This document shows positions 25,782 to 33,605 of a stretch of 41,401 nucleotides of DNA, piece after piece (the first letter of the stretch is position 1; the number at the start of each line of letters is the position of its first letter). The stretch is from Blastococcus sp. TF02A-35 (lineage in GTDB: Bacteria > Actinomycetota > Actinomycetes > Mycobacteriales > Geodermatophilaceae). A model generated the notes under the pieces. That model saw nothing but the letters and a program-made list of their open reading frames with translations, ran no database searches and was not told the origin of the DNA. The stretch covers positions 1 through 41,401 of the forward strand of contig NZ_SPQP01000034.1 of the NCBI RefSeq assembly GCF_004571075.1, read 5' to 3'. The position numbers and the translations under genes are program-made.

Positions 25782-25853
25782 GGACTTCCTCCAGGGCCCC
25801 GAGCGGCGCTCGGCCCGTCGACACAGGTTGCGTCCGTCAACCTAGTGGCGCCG

Positions 25854-25889
25854 AGCGCCCCCGCCCCGCAGGTCCGGGGCGGGGGCGCG
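25854..25889 (-). terminator. Strong GC hairpin terminator of the dioxygenase operon
   Basis: A perfect 13-bp stem, left arm 25855-25867 (GCGCCCCCGCCCC) and right arm 25876-25888, with an 8-base loop whose end bases can also pair. It begins within five bases of the dioxygenase stop (25893-25895) on the minus strand and precedes the RND gene. There is no U tract, which is usual for actinobacterial hairpin terminators. Confidence 0.75.
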
Positions 25890-25892
25890 CCC

Positions 25893-26756
25893 TCAGCCCT
25901 GGCGCTGCAGCACGAAGTCGTACCGCGACTCCAGCCACGGCACGTCGCTGTGCCCGCCGCCGGGCGTCGGCCCCGGCTCGCGCTGCTCGAACGTGGTGAC
26001 CAGCTCCTGCTTGGTGCCGAAGACGACGTCGCTGTCGAGGTAGTCCGACCCCTCCTGGAACAGGTGGGTGATGAGCGGCTCGTAGCCGGGCACGTTGATC
26101 AGGAAGTGGATGTGGGCCGGGCGGAAGTAGCTGATCTCGGTCCGGCTGATCAGGTCGCCGACCGGCCCGTCCATCGGGATGGCGTAGCCCAGCGGCGCGA
26201 TCGTCCGGACGCAGTACGTGCCGTCCTCGCGGGTCGTGTACTTCGCCCGGAGCCGTGCCTCGTCGATGTCGGGGATCTGCGACTCGTAGGCGCCCTCGGT
26301 GTCGGCCTGCCAGACGTCGAGCACGGCATTCGGGACCGGGTTGCCCTCCAGGTCCCGGAGCGTGCCGTGGAGGTACAGCGGCGTGCCGGGCAGCCCCTCG
26401 GACATGTCGGCCGCGTAGCCCAGCTCCGGCGACCCCTCGATGTGGAACGGGCCGAGCACCGTCGCCGGGGTGGCCCGCGGGTCCAGCCGGTGGTTCATCT
26501 GGACGACGAGCATCGACAGGCCCAGGACGTCGGAGGCGAGGATGAACTCCTCCCGCTTCTCGTTGCTGATCTGCCCCGTGGCGGTCAGCCACTGCATGGC
26601 CGCCATCCACTCGGCCTCGGTCAGCCGGACCTCGCGGGCGAAGTCGTGCAGGTGCCGGACCAGCGCCGTCATGAGCTCCGCCAGGCGCGGGTCGCCGGCC
26701 GTGGCCCACCGCTGCACGGCGAGCTCGGTGATGTTGTCCTCGGTGACCAGCTGCAC
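25893..26756 (-). CDS. Intradiol ring-cleavage dioxygenase (catechol/hydroxyquinol 1,2-dioxygenase-like)
   Basis: A 287-residue intradiol dioxygenase. Residues 1-100 form the helical dimerisation domain (TALVRHLHDFAREV and so on). The catalytic beta-sandwich carries the four Fe(III) ligands: Tyr157 (GAYES), Tyr191 (LGYAIP), His215 and His217 (RPAHIHF). The stretch YAIPMDGPVGDL resembles hydroxyquinol 1,2-dioxygenases, but catechol cannot be excluded. It adds O2 between the two hydroxyls and opens the ring to a muconate or maleylacetate. The GTG at 26756 has AGGAGG upstream. It is the last gene of a four-gene operon and is followed by a strong terminator. Confidence 0.9.
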   Translation of the reverse strand: MQLVTEDNITELAVQRWATAGDPRLAELMTALVRHLHDFAREVRLTEAEWMAAMQWLTATGQISNEKREEFILASDVLGLSMLVVQMNHRLDPRATPATVLGPFHIEGSPELGYAADMSEGLPGTPLYLHGTLRDLEGNPVPNAVLDVWQADTEGAYESQIPDIDEARLRAKYTTREDGTYCVRTIAPLGYAIPMDGPVGDLISRTEISYFRPAHIHFLINVPGYEPLITHLFQEGSDYLDSDVVFGTKQELVTTFEQREPGPTPGGGHSDVPWLESRYDFVLQRQG

Positions 26757-26831
26757 GGGAGTTCCTCCTGCCGTCCGCGCGCCGGGGGCCGGTCGCGCTG
26801 CCTCCTCCGCGCCCACCGCGGAGGTCCAGTT

Positions 26832-27803
26832 CTAGGGGGTGAGCACCAGCCGCACGCCGGGGTCGCCGGTGGCCTGCCGCCGCCAGGCGCCGGCGGCGTC
26901 GCCGAGGGCGACCTTCTCGTGGGCCACCGCGAGCGCGCCCGCGGCGGCGTGCTCGGCGACGGTGGTGACGGCCGCGCGGCGCTGCTCCACGGTGAGCGCG
27001 TTGTTGGTGTAGCCGAGCATCGAGGCGCTGCGGGACCGCAGCACCGCGGAGGAGAACTCGGCGACGTCGCCCGAGGCGCCGCCGAGGTTGACCAGCCGGC
27101 CGCCGGGTGAGAGCACGCGGGACGCCGCGGTGGCGGCGGCCCCGAAGACGGGGTCGACGACGAGGTCCAGCCGGCCACCGGTCGCGCCGGCCAGCCGGTC
27201 GGCGAGCGTGGCCACGTCGGTGCCGGGGGCGAGCGCCTCGTCGGCGCCGGCCGCCAGGGCCCGGTCGCGGGAGGTCTCCGAGCGCGCGACCGCGACGACG
27301 CGGCCGGCCCCCAGGACCCTCGCCGCACCGACGGCGGCCTGACCGACCGCTCCCCCCGCGCCGAGCACGAGGACGTGCTCGCCCGGCTGCAGCCCCCCGC
27401 GCCAGGTGAGCGACATCCAGGCGGCCACCGCCGAGAGCCCGAGCGCGGCGAGCGCGGCGTCGGGCACGTCCGCGGTCACCGGGACGAGGTCGTCGTCGGC
27501 GACGGTGCACAGCTCGGCCAGGCTGCCGTCCCCCGGGGCCATCCCGGCGGAGGTGGCGAACCAGACGCGGGTGCCGGCGGGGAGCGTCGTGGAGCTCTCG
27601 ACCACGCCGACGCCCTGGACGCCGGGGACGTAGGGCACGGCAGGGCTGCCGAAGTAGCTGGTGCCCGAGGCGCACAGCAGGTCCAGCGGCACGACCGGGG
27701 CCGCGCTCACCCGGACCACGCTGCGCCCGGGGGCGGGGCGTGGTGCCGGGTGGTCGGCGACGACCGGGGTCTCCCCCGGCGCCCGGACGACGACGGCGCG
27801 CAT
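26832..27803 (-). CDS. MDR superfamily oxidoreductase, quinone-reductase-like
   Basis: A 323-residue medium-chain reductase of the quinone oxidoreductase branch. The N-terminal part has VVRVSAAPVVPLDLLCASGT and GVQGVGVVE. The Rossmann fold starts at VLVLGAGGAVGQAAVGAARVLG. The zinc-ligand residues of classical alcohol dehydrogenases are absent, so it probably reduces a quinone or enone with NAD(P)H. The ATG at 27803 has a GAGGGG run at good spacing; a GTG two codons earlier is possible. It sits ten bases after the lyase-like gene and 75 bases before the dioxygenase, in one operon. Confidence 0.85.
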   Translation of the reverse strand: MRAVVVRAPGETPVVADHPAPRPAPGRSVVRVSAAPVVPLDLLCASGTSYFGSPAVPYVPGVQGVGVVESSTTLPAGTRVWFATSAGMAPGDGSLAELCTVADDDLVPVTADVPDAALAALGLSAVAAWMSLTWRGGLQPGEHVLVLGAGGAVGQAAVGAARVLGAGRVVAVARSETSRDRALAAGADEALAPGTDVATLADRLAGATGGRLDLVVDPVFGAAATAASRVLSPGGRLVNLGGASGDVAEFSSAVLRSRSASMLGYTNNALTVEQRRAAVTTVAEHAAAGALAVAHEKVALGDAAGAWRRQATGDPGVRLVLTP

Positions 27804-27813
27804 CGGCACCCCC

Positions 27814-28638
27814 TCAGGCGTCGCTGCGGGGCAGCGGGTCGGGGACGAACGGGTCGGGGTCGACCGGGCGGTTGTGCAGGTCGACGGAGAGGAAGACGTC
27901 GTTGGCCACCGGGTTCCGCAGCTCCTCGGCGAGCTGGCCGATCAGCCCGGCGGTGCGCGCCAGCAGCGCGAAGCCGCGCAGCAGCTGCATCGGCAGGCCC
28001 AGGTCGGCCAGCGCGGCGCCGCAGACGCCGGCGCCGTTGAGCGGCAGCTGCTTGCCGAGCACCTGGGCGTGCACCCGGCCGATGGCGGCGAACAGCGACA
28101 GGTGCGGGCCGTAGAGCCCCTCCTCGGTCGCGATCGCGAACAGCCGGGGCGTGCGCGGGTCGCCCTGCTTGTGCACGTGGTGGCCCAGCCCCGGCACGAA
28201 GCGCTTCGCGGCGCGCTGCGCGGTCACCGTCTCCAGGGCGAGGGCGTCCCAGCCGGCGTCGTCGGTGGGCAGCGGGCCCTCCACCGAGGCGAGCACCTCG
28301 TGGAGGAACCGCCCGCAGTCCTCGGTCACGCCCAGGAACCGGGAGCCACCTCCGAGCAGGCCGGCGGCCAGCGCGCCCTGGATGGAGTCCGGCGCCGACA
28401 GGTACGTGAGCCGGGTGACGATCGCCGTCGGGGTGAAGCCGTGGTCGGCGAGCGCGGCGAGCACCGCCTCGAACACCCGGGTCTCCCCCGGGCTGGGCCG
28501 GCGCTGGGTGGCCAGCCAGAAGGCCAGCTCGCCGAAGCCGACCTTCCCCATGACGTCCTCGGCGAGGTCGGTGCCGAGCAGGGTGATCCGCTCCAGGCTC
28601 GAGGCGCCCAGCGCGGTCGGGTACACGGGCTCGCTCAC
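27814..28638 (-). CDS. Citrate synthase/citryl-CoA lyase-like protein
   Basis: A 274-residue protein of the citrate synthase superfamily, the short form called citryl-CoA lyase-like. GLGHHVHKQGDPRTPRL corresponds to the conserved GFGHRVYKxxDPR region of citrate synthases, with its catalytic His. AAGLLGGGSRFLG and LPLNGAGVCGAALADLG occupy the positions of the other two catalytic motifs but appear to lack the His and Asp. It may cleave or form a C-C bond next to a CoA thioester by a changed mechanism. The GTG start overlaps the CoA transferase stop (GTGA), so it probably acts on the product of that enzyme. Confidence 0.82.
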   Translation of the reverse strand: MSEPVYPTALGASSLERITLLGTDLAEDVMGKVGFGELAFWLATQRRPSPGETRVFEAVLAALADHGFTPTAIVTRLTYLSAPDSIQGALAAGLLGGGSRFLGVTEDCGRFLHEVLASVEGPLPTDDAGWDALALETVTAQRAAKRFVPGLGHHVHKQGDPRTPRLFAIATEEGLYGPHLSLFAAIGRVHAQVLGKQLPLNGAGVCGAALADLGLPMQLLRGFALLARTAGLIGQLAEELRNPVANDVFLSVDLHNRPVDPDPFVPDPLPRSDA

Positions 28639-29849
28639 TGCTGTCCCTCCTCGGCCGGCGCGGCCAGCCAGCGGCGGATCTCGTCGCCGTGCTCGTCCAC
28701 GGCCGGCGGCGGCAGCCGGTAGGAGGCCGCGGTGTCGGAGAACCGGATGGGGTGGCGCACCGACCGGACGGCGGCGGGCCCCTCCCCGACGGTCACGACC
28801 GGGTCGAGGCCGACCTCCTCGGCGAAGGCGACGCCCTGGTCGATGGTGTTGATCGGCCCGCAGGGCACCCCCGCGGCGATGATGTCGCGGAACCACTCCA
28901 TCTTGGTCCGGGTGGCCAGGCGCTCCACGAGCAGCGGGCGCAGCTGCTCGCGGTTGGCCGTGCGGTCCTCGTTGCGCAGGAACCGGGGGTCCTCGGTGAG
29001 CTCCGGCAGGCCGAGCACCTCGCACAGCTTGCGGAACTGGCCGTCGTTCCCCGCGGTGATGATCAGGTCGCCGTCCGAGCACGGCAGCGGCTCGTACGGG
29101 AACAGGCTCGGGTGGCTGTTACCCATCCGGAAGGGGACGACGCCGCCGGCGACGAAGGCGCTGGTCTGGTTCACCAGCCCGGACATCGCCGAGGCGAGCA
29201 GGCTGACCTCGACGTGCTGGCCGCGGCCGGTCTCGTGCCGGTGGTTGAGCGCCGAGAGGACGCCGATCGTGGCGTGCAGGCCGGCCATGACGTCGAAGAC
29301 GGCGACACCGGCCCGGTAGGGGTCGCCCTCGGGGTCCCCGGTGAGGCTCATCAGGCCCGAGATCGCCTGGACGATGAGGTCGTAGCCGGGCAGCGACCTG
29401 CCGCCGGGGCCGCTGCCGAAGCCGCTGATGGAGGCGTAGACGACCCGCGGGTTCGTGGCCGAGACGCTCGCGTAGTCCAGGCCGAAGCGGCCCAGGCCGC
29501 CGGGCTTGAAGTTCTCCACCAGCACGTCGGCGCGGCGCGCCAGCTCCTGGGCGGCGGCGAGGTCCCCGGGGTCCTTCAGGTCCAGCGCCACGGAGCGCTT
29601 GTTGCGGTTCACGCCCAGGTAGTAGGTGGAGACGTCCTGGCCCCCGACCTGTGCCACGGGGGGTGCCCAGGTGCGGGTGTCGTCACCGCCGGGCCCCTCG
29701 ACCTTGACCACCTCGGCGCCGAGGTCGGCCAGCAGCATCGTGCTGTACGGGCCGGCCAGGATGCGCGAGAAGTCCGCGACGAGCAGCCCGGAGAGCGGCC
29801 CGGGACGGTCGGGCGCCGGCGGCGTGGGCACTGCTCCGGGATCGCTCAT
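28635..29849 (-). CDS. CaiB/BaiF family (class III) CoA transferase
   Basis: A 404-residue class III CoA transferase. It starts LLVADFSRILAGPYSTMLLAD, with DLGAEVVKVE and VENFKPGGL, all typical. The catalytic Asp157 lies in LPGYDLIVQAISGLMSLTGDP. These enzymes move CoA from a donor acyl-CoA to a carboxylic acid such as a dicarboxylate, carnitine or a bile acid. First gene of the operon, followed with overlap by a citrate-lyase-like enzyme, so the acid is probably activated here and then cleaved. The ATG at 29849 is preferred; a GTG five codons upstream is the alternative. Confidence 0.9.
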   Translation of the reverse strand: MSDPGAVPTPPAPDRPGPLSGLLVADFSRILAGPYSTMLLADLGAEVVKVEGPGGDDTRTWAPPVAQVGGQDVSTYYLGVNRNKRSVALDLKDPGDLAAAQELARRADVLVENFKPGGLGRFGLDYASVSATNPRVVYASISGFGSGPGGRSLPGYDLIVQAISGLMSLTGDPEGDPYRAGVAVFDVMAGLHATIGVLSALNHRHETGRGQHVEVSLLASAMSGLVNQTSAFVAGGVVPFRMGNSHPSLFPYEPLPCSDGDLIITAGNDGQFRKLCEVLGLPELTEDPRFLRNEDRTANREQLRPLLVERLATRTKMEWFRDIIAAGVPCGPINTIDQGVAFAEEVGLDPVVTVGEGPAAVRSVRHPIRFSDTAASYRLPPPAVDEHGDEIRRWLAAPAEEGQQ

Positions 29850-29905
29850 GGGGTGCTCAGCCACTCCTCGCCTCGGTGCGCGCGGACAGCCGTCCGCCGA
29901 ACTGC

Positions 29906-29943
29906 CGCCGAGTCTCGGCCTGCCGTCGCGGTGCTGTCAACCG
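29906..29943 (-). promoter_or_regulatory. Promoter candidate for the CoA transferase-dioxygenase operon
   Basis: On the minus strand there is a perfect -35 TTGACA (29940-29935), then an 18-base spacer and GAGACT (29916-29911), a weak -10 of the xANNNT form. The start site would fall about 55 bases upstream of the ATG. The -35 lies in one arm of a 10-bp inverted repeat shared with the opposite promoter. Confidence 0.45.
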
Positions 29944-29987
29944 CAGGCGGGCGCGCGGTTCGTGACCGCGCCGGACCCGGTTGACAG
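29934..29987. promoter_or_regulatory. Inverted repeat CTGTCAACCG/CGGTTGACAG linking two divergent -35 boxes
   Basis: The arms at 29934-29943 and 29978-29987 are perfect 10-base inverses separated by 34 bases. Each arm contains a TTGACA -35 box, one for each direction. IclR-family regulators of aromatic catabolism bind 10-bp palindromic elements in such divergent regions, and an IclR gene is two genes away, so it is the likely ligand-responsive regulator. That link is inference. Confidence 0.5.
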
Positions 29988-30009
29988 GCGCGACCGCGGG
30001 CAGCATCGT
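29981..30009 (+). promoter_or_regulatory. Promoter candidate for the amidohydrolase-IclR genes
   Basis: A perfect -35 TTGACA (29981-29986), a 17-base spacer and CATCGT (30004-30009). A start site near 30016 leaves a leader of about 65 bases before the ATG at 30082. Confidence 0.5.
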
Positions 30010-30028
30010 GACGTGCATCGCATCGGCC

Positions 30029-30052
30029 GTCCGTCAAGCGGACAGGCGTCCG
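30029..30052. promoter_or_regulatory. Three alternating GTCCG half-sites, operator candidate
   Basis: GTCCG at 30029-30033, its inverse CGGAC at 30039-30043 and GTCCG again at 30048-30052 form two overlapping palindromes. They lie just downstream of the + promoter, where a bound protein would block elongation of the amidohydrolase transcript. Confidence 0.4.
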
Positions 30053-30081
30053 TATCGTCTTGGAAGCCCCTGGAGGAGACG

Positions 30082-31572
30082 ATGACCCAGCCCGAGCCCA
30101 CCCCGGTGACCGGCCGGCCGGTGGTCCTGCGCAACGGCACGGTCCTGACCATGGACGACGCGGGCACGATCCTGCCCGACGCCGACGTCCTGGTGGTCGA
30201 CGACCGCATCGCCGCCGTGGGGCCGGCGCTGGAGGTGCCCGAGGGCACCCAGGAGATCGACGCCCGGGGCGGCATCGTCATGCCCGGCATGATCGACACC
30301 CACCGCCACATGTGGCAGACCGCCATGCGCGGCTACGGCGCCGACTGGACCCTCACGCAGTACTTCGTCTGGTACTACCTCGAGCACGGCCGGAAGTTCC
30401 GCCCCCAGGACGTCGCCGCCGGCAACCGGCTCTCGGCCCTGGAGTCGCTCGAGGCCGGCGTCACCACCACCGTCGACTGGTCGCACGGCCTCCAGTCGGT
30501 CGACCACGCCGAGGCCGCCGTCTCCGCGCTCCGCTCGGTGCCCGGCCGCTTCGTCCTCGCCTACGGCAACATCCAGGCCGCCCCGTGGGAGTGGACCGCC
30601 GACCCGGCCGTCCGCTCCTTCCTGGAGCGGCACCGCGACTCCGCCGACGGCATGCTCGGCCTCCAGCTGGCCTTCGACGTGACCGGCGACCCCAGCTTCC
30701 CCGAGAAGGCCGCCTTCGAGGTGGCACGGGACCTGGGCCTCCCGGTCACCACGCACGCCGGCGTCTGGGGAGCGACCAACGACGACGGCATCCGGCTGAT
30801 GCACGAGCACGGCTTCATGGGCCCCGAGACCGTCTACGTGCACGCGGCCAGCCTGAGCCCCGACTCCTACCACCGGATCGCGGCGACCGGAGGCTCCATC
30901 TCGGTCTCCACCGAGTCCGAGCAGAGCGCCGGGCAGGGCTACCCGCCCACCTGGCAGGTGCGCCGGCACGGCATCCCGGTGTCGCTGTCGATGGACACCA
31001 GCGTATGGTGGAGCGGCGACCTGTTCTCGGCCATGCGCACGACCCTCGGCGCCGACCGCTCCCGCGAGCACTTCGAGGCGCACCTCAAGGGCGACACCGT
31101 CACCCAGCTGGAGCTGCGCGCCGAGGACGTCGTCCGCTGGGCCACCCGCGGCGGTGCGGCCACGCTCGGCCGCGACGACCTGGGCAGCCTCGAGGCGGGC
31201 AAGAAGGCCGACGTCGTCCTGATCAAGAACGACGCCTCCCCGGTCTCCTTCCCGGTGCTGAACCCCTACGGCCACGTGGCCTTCCAGGCGCAGCGGGGGG
31301 ACGTGCACACGGTGCTCGTCGACGGCCGGGTCGTGAAGCACGCCCACGCGCTGGTCGACAGCGACCTGCCCGGCGTCCGACGCGAGATCGAGGACACCGT
31401 CGAGCACCTGCGCTCCGAGCTCGGCGAGGAGACCTGGGTGGCCGGCATGCACCCCGACCTGCCCGACCCGAAGCTGCTGGACAACCCTTACCAGTACACC
31501 GACTACAAGTCGGAGGGCACGCACGCCGCCCGGGAGCAGGTGTTCGAGGAGCACCTCGCGAACGAGCGCTGA
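30082..31572 (+). CDS. Amidohydrolase superfamily deaminase/chlorohydrolase-like enzyme (ATZ/TRZ type)
   Basis: A 496-residue amidohydrolase. Metal ligands are visible: His74 and His76 (DTHRHMW), His225 (TTHAGVWG), His254 (VYVHAAS) and Asp305 (SLSMDTSVWW). The N-terminal strands (VVLRNGTVLTMDD) and C-terminal GRVVKHAHALV form the usual composite beta domain. The subgroup deaminates or dechlorinates nitrogen heterocycles such as hydroxyatrazine, guanine or cytosine analogues. The ATG at 30082 has GGAGGAG at 30072-30078. It is divergent from the CoA transferase operon and followed by the IclR regulator, so it may feed that pathway. Confidence 0.88.
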   Translation: MTQPEPTPVTGRPVVLRNGTVLTMDDAGTILPDADVLVVDDRIAAVGPALEVPEGTQEIDARGGIVMPGMIDTHRHMWQTAMRGYGADWTLTQYFVWYYLEHGRKFRPQDVAAGNRLSALESLEAGVTTTVDWSHGLQSVDHAEAAVSALRSVPGRFVLAYGNIQAAPWEWTADPAVRSFLERHRDSADGMLGLQLAFDVTGDPSFPEKAAFEVARDLGLPVTTHAGVWGATNDDGIRLMHEHGFMGPETVYVHAASLSPDSYHRIAATGGSISVSTESEQSAGQGYPPTWQVRRHGIPVSLSMDTSVWWSGDLFSAMRTTLGADRSREHFEAHLKGDTVTQLELRAEDVVRWATRGGAATLGRDDLGSLEAGKKADVVLIKNDASPVSFPVLNPYGHVAFQAQRGDVHTVLVDGRVVKHAHALVDSDLPGVRREIEDTVEHLRSELGEETWVAGMHPDLPDPKLLDNPYQYTDYKSEGTHAAREQVFEEHLANER

Positions 31573-31599
31573 TCAGACGGACCGACGAGAGGTCACCAC

Positions 31600-32427
31600 A
31601 TGGCGGGACGCGGTACCGGGCCGGACTTCGTCGAGGCCCTCGCGCGGGGGCTGGACGTGCTGGCCTGCTTCGACGCCGGGCGCCGCAGCATGTCGCTCAG
31701 CGACGTCGCCACGGCGGCGTCGCTGGCCCGGCCCACGGCGCGGCGGCTGCTGCTCACCCTGGAGGAGCTGGGCTACGTCCGCTCCTCCGAGGGCGCCTTC
31801 TCGCTCACCCCCAAGGTGCTCGAGCTGGGCATGGCCTACGTGAGCTCGCTGGGGCTGTGGGACATCGCGCGGCCGCACATGGAGGCGCTGGTCGGGCGCA
31901 CGGGCGAGTCGTCGTCGATGGCCCAGCTCGACGGCTCCGACATCGTCTACGTCGCGCGCGTGGCGGTGCCGAAGCTCATCGCCCTCCGGGTCGACATCGG
32001 CACGCGATTCCCCGCGGTCCAGACCTCGCAGGGCAAGGTGCTGCTCGCCGCCCTCTCCCCCGACGATCTCGCCGGAACGCTGGCCGAGCCGTCCCGGTCC
32101 GGGCTGCCCACCCCGCTGCGCCGGTCCCCCGCGCAGCTGCAGGACGAGCTGACCGAGGTGCGGGCGCGCGGCTGGGCCCTGGCCGACGAGGAGCTGGCAC
32201 CGGGCGTCCGGTCGGTCGCCGTCCCGGTGCGCGACGGCGCCGGCGTCGTCCGGGCGGCCATGAACGTCACCGTCCACGCGGCCGAGACCTCCACCGAGCT
32301 GCTGCTCACCGAGCACCTGCCGCAGCTGATGCGGACCGCCGGGGACGTCAGCGCCGAGTGGGCGCTCTGGCAGTCCCGGCCGCAGGTCGAGGTGACCGGC
32401 CGCACGGGCACGTCGGCCACGGGGTGA
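31600..32427 (+). CDS. IclR family transcriptional regulator
   Basis: A 275-residue IclR protein. The N-terminal winged helix-turn-helix (about 10-70) reads FVEALARGLDVLACFD, then LSDVATAASLARPTARRLLLTLEELGYV. The C-terminal effector domain has IGTRFPAVQTSQGKVLLAAL and EELAPGVRSVAVPVRDG, typical of PcaR/PobR-like members that sense aromatic acids. It probably controls the divergent promoters at 29934-29987. It lies 27 bases after the amidohydrolase, in the same operon. Confidence 0.92.
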   Translation: MAGRGTGPDFVEALARGLDVLACFDAGRRSMSLSDVATAASLARPTARRLLLTLEELGYVRSSEGAFSLTPKVLELGMAYVSSLGLWDIARPHMEALVGRTGESSSMAQLDGSDIVYVARVAVPKLIALRVDIGTRFPAVQTSQGKVLLAALSPDDLAGTLAEPSRSGLPTPLRRSPAQLQDELTEVRARGWALADEELAPGVRSVAVPVRDGAGVVRAAMNVTVHAAETSTELLLTEHLPQLMRTAGDVSAEWALWQSRPQVEVTGRTGTSATG

Positions 32428-32433
32428 GCCCCT

Positions 32434-32450
32434 CCCCCGCGCCGCGGGGG
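32434..32450 (+). terminator. GC-rich hairpin after the IclR gene
   Basis: A perfect 7-bp stem CCCCCGC/GCGGGGG with a 3-base GCC loop lies seven bases after the IclR stop. It probably ends the amidohydrolase-IclR transcript before pyridoxal kinase. Confidence 0.5.
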
Positions 32451-32491
32451 GACGCCGCTCCGCGCCGTCGGCGGTGTGCCAGGGTCTCCGC

Positions 32492-33343
32492 GTGACCGCT
32501 GTCCTCTCCATCCAGTCGCACGTCACCTACGGCCACGTGGGCAACAGCTCGGCGGTGTTCCCGCTGCAGCGGCTCGGCATCGAGGTGTGGCCGGTGCACA
32601 CCGTCCAGTTCTCCAACCACACCGGCTACGGCCAGTGGACCGGCCGCGTCTACGACGGCCAGTCGATCGACGAGCTGGTGCAGGGGGTCGCCGACCGCGG
32701 CGTCCTCGGGTCCTGCGACGCCGTCCTGTCCGGCTACCTGGGCTCGGCCGACATCGGGCACGCCGTCGTGGGGGCCGTAGCGCGGGTCCGCGAGGCCAAC
32801 CCGGCCGCCGTCTACTGCTGCGACCCGGTCATCGGCGACGTCGGCCGCGGGGTGTTCGTGCGGCCGGGCATCGAGGAGCTCATGCGCGAGGTCGCGGTCC
32901 CCGCCGCCGACATCGTGACGCCGAACCACTACGAGCTGGACCTGCTCTCCGGCCGGGAGACCCGTTCGCTGACCTCGGTCAAGGACGCGGTCGCCGCGGT
33001 CCAGGCGCTGGGGCCGCGGGTCGTGCTCACCACGTCGCTGGTCGCCGAGGACACCCCTGACGACTCGGTCGACCTGCTGGCCTCCGAGGGCGGCCGGCAC
33101 TTCCGGGTGCGCACGCCGCGCCTCGGCGTCTCGGTCAACGGGGCCGGCGACGCGATCGCAGCCCTCTTCCTCGCCCACTGGCTGGACACCCGGTCGGCCG
33201 CCGAGGCGCTGGCGCGCGCGTCGGCGTCGGTGTTCGGGCTGCTCGCCCGCACCGAGGAGGCCGGCTCCCGGGAGATCCTGCTCGTGGCCGCCCAGGAGGA
33301 GTACGTCACCCCGTCGCGGACCTTCGCGGTCGAGGAGGTCTGA
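32492..33343 (+). CDS. pdxY: Pyridoxal kinase
   Basis: A 283-residue ribokinase-fold kinase of the PdxY/PdxK group. The start [29 protein letters not shown] is the family N terminus with the substrate-binding Ser and His. [24 protein letters not shown] and the catalytic [11 protein letters not shown] (GAGD anion hole with the base Asp) follow. It phosphorylates pyridoxal with ATP in the vitamin B6 salvage pathway, in the cytoplasm. The GTG at 32492 is supported by the conserved N terminus; the AGGG just before it is a weak ribosome site. It follows the IclR gene after a hairpin. Confidence 0.92.
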   Translation: MTAVLSIQSHVTYGHVGNSSAVFPLQRLGIEVWPVHTVQFSNHTGYGQWTGRVYDGQSIDELVQGVADRGVLGSCDAVLSGYLGSADIGHAVVGAVARVREANPAAVYCCDPVIGDVGRGVFVRPGIEELMREVAVPAADIVTPNHYELDLLSGRETRSLTSVKDAVAAVQALGPRVVLTTSLVAEDTPDDSVDLLASEGGRHFRVRTPRLGVSVNGAGDAIAALFLAHWLDTRSAAEALARASASVFGLLARTEEAGSREILLVAAQEEYVTPSRTFAVEEV

Positions 33344-33355
33344 GCGCGCCCGGCG

Positions 33356-33532
33356 TCAGGTCTTGCTCTTCCCCCGCGCGCTGGAGTGCTCGTGCCGGTC
33401 GTCGCCGTGGGTGTGGTGCTCGATCTGCTTGGAGGCGCCGGTCGTGACGCCGGCGGCGCTCGGGGCGACGCCCTGGCGCTTCGCCTCGCGCACGGCGGCT
33501 CGCTGCTGACCCTGATCGGTGTTCTTCGACAT
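33356..33532 (-). CDS. Small hydrophilic stress-type protein, unknown function
   Basis: A 58-residue protein, MSKNTDQGQQRAAVREAKRQG at the N terminus, then a Gly/Thr/Ala stretch and HTHGDDRHEH near the C-terminal end. It is hydrophilic, His-rich and probably unfolded, and no family is recognised. An in-frame ATG three codons upstream (33541) lies within a SigB-type promoter, so 33532 is the likely start. The transcript would have almost no leader. It converges on the pyridoxal kinase gene, 13 bases from its stop. Confidence 0.6.
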   Translation of the reverse strand: MSKNTDQGQQRAAVREAKRQGVAPSAAGVTTGASKQIEHHTHGDDRHEHSSARGKSKT

Positions 33533-33543
33533 GCCGGTCATGG

Positions 33544-33569
33544 CTACCCACCGCGGGGACCCCGGACAC
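33544..33569 (-). promoter_or_regulatory. SigB/SigF-type promoter candidate for the small hydrophilic gene
   Basis: On the minus strand, GTGT (33569-33566), a 16-base spacer and GGGTAG (33549-33544). The same pattern precedes the hemerythrin-esterase operon. The start site would be about 5 bases before the ATG at 33532, giving a near-leaderless mRNA. Confidence 0.4.
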
Positions 33570-33605
33570 GTCCCCGCCGCCCCCGGTGACGGCCGGCGCT
33601 CCGGG

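Noticed and set aside
30060..32495. An 811-residue frame over the amidohydrolase and IclR genes
   Set aside because: Shadow frame of Arg/Ala/Gly/Pro; the amidohydrolase and IclR proteins in another frame show full sets of conserved residues.
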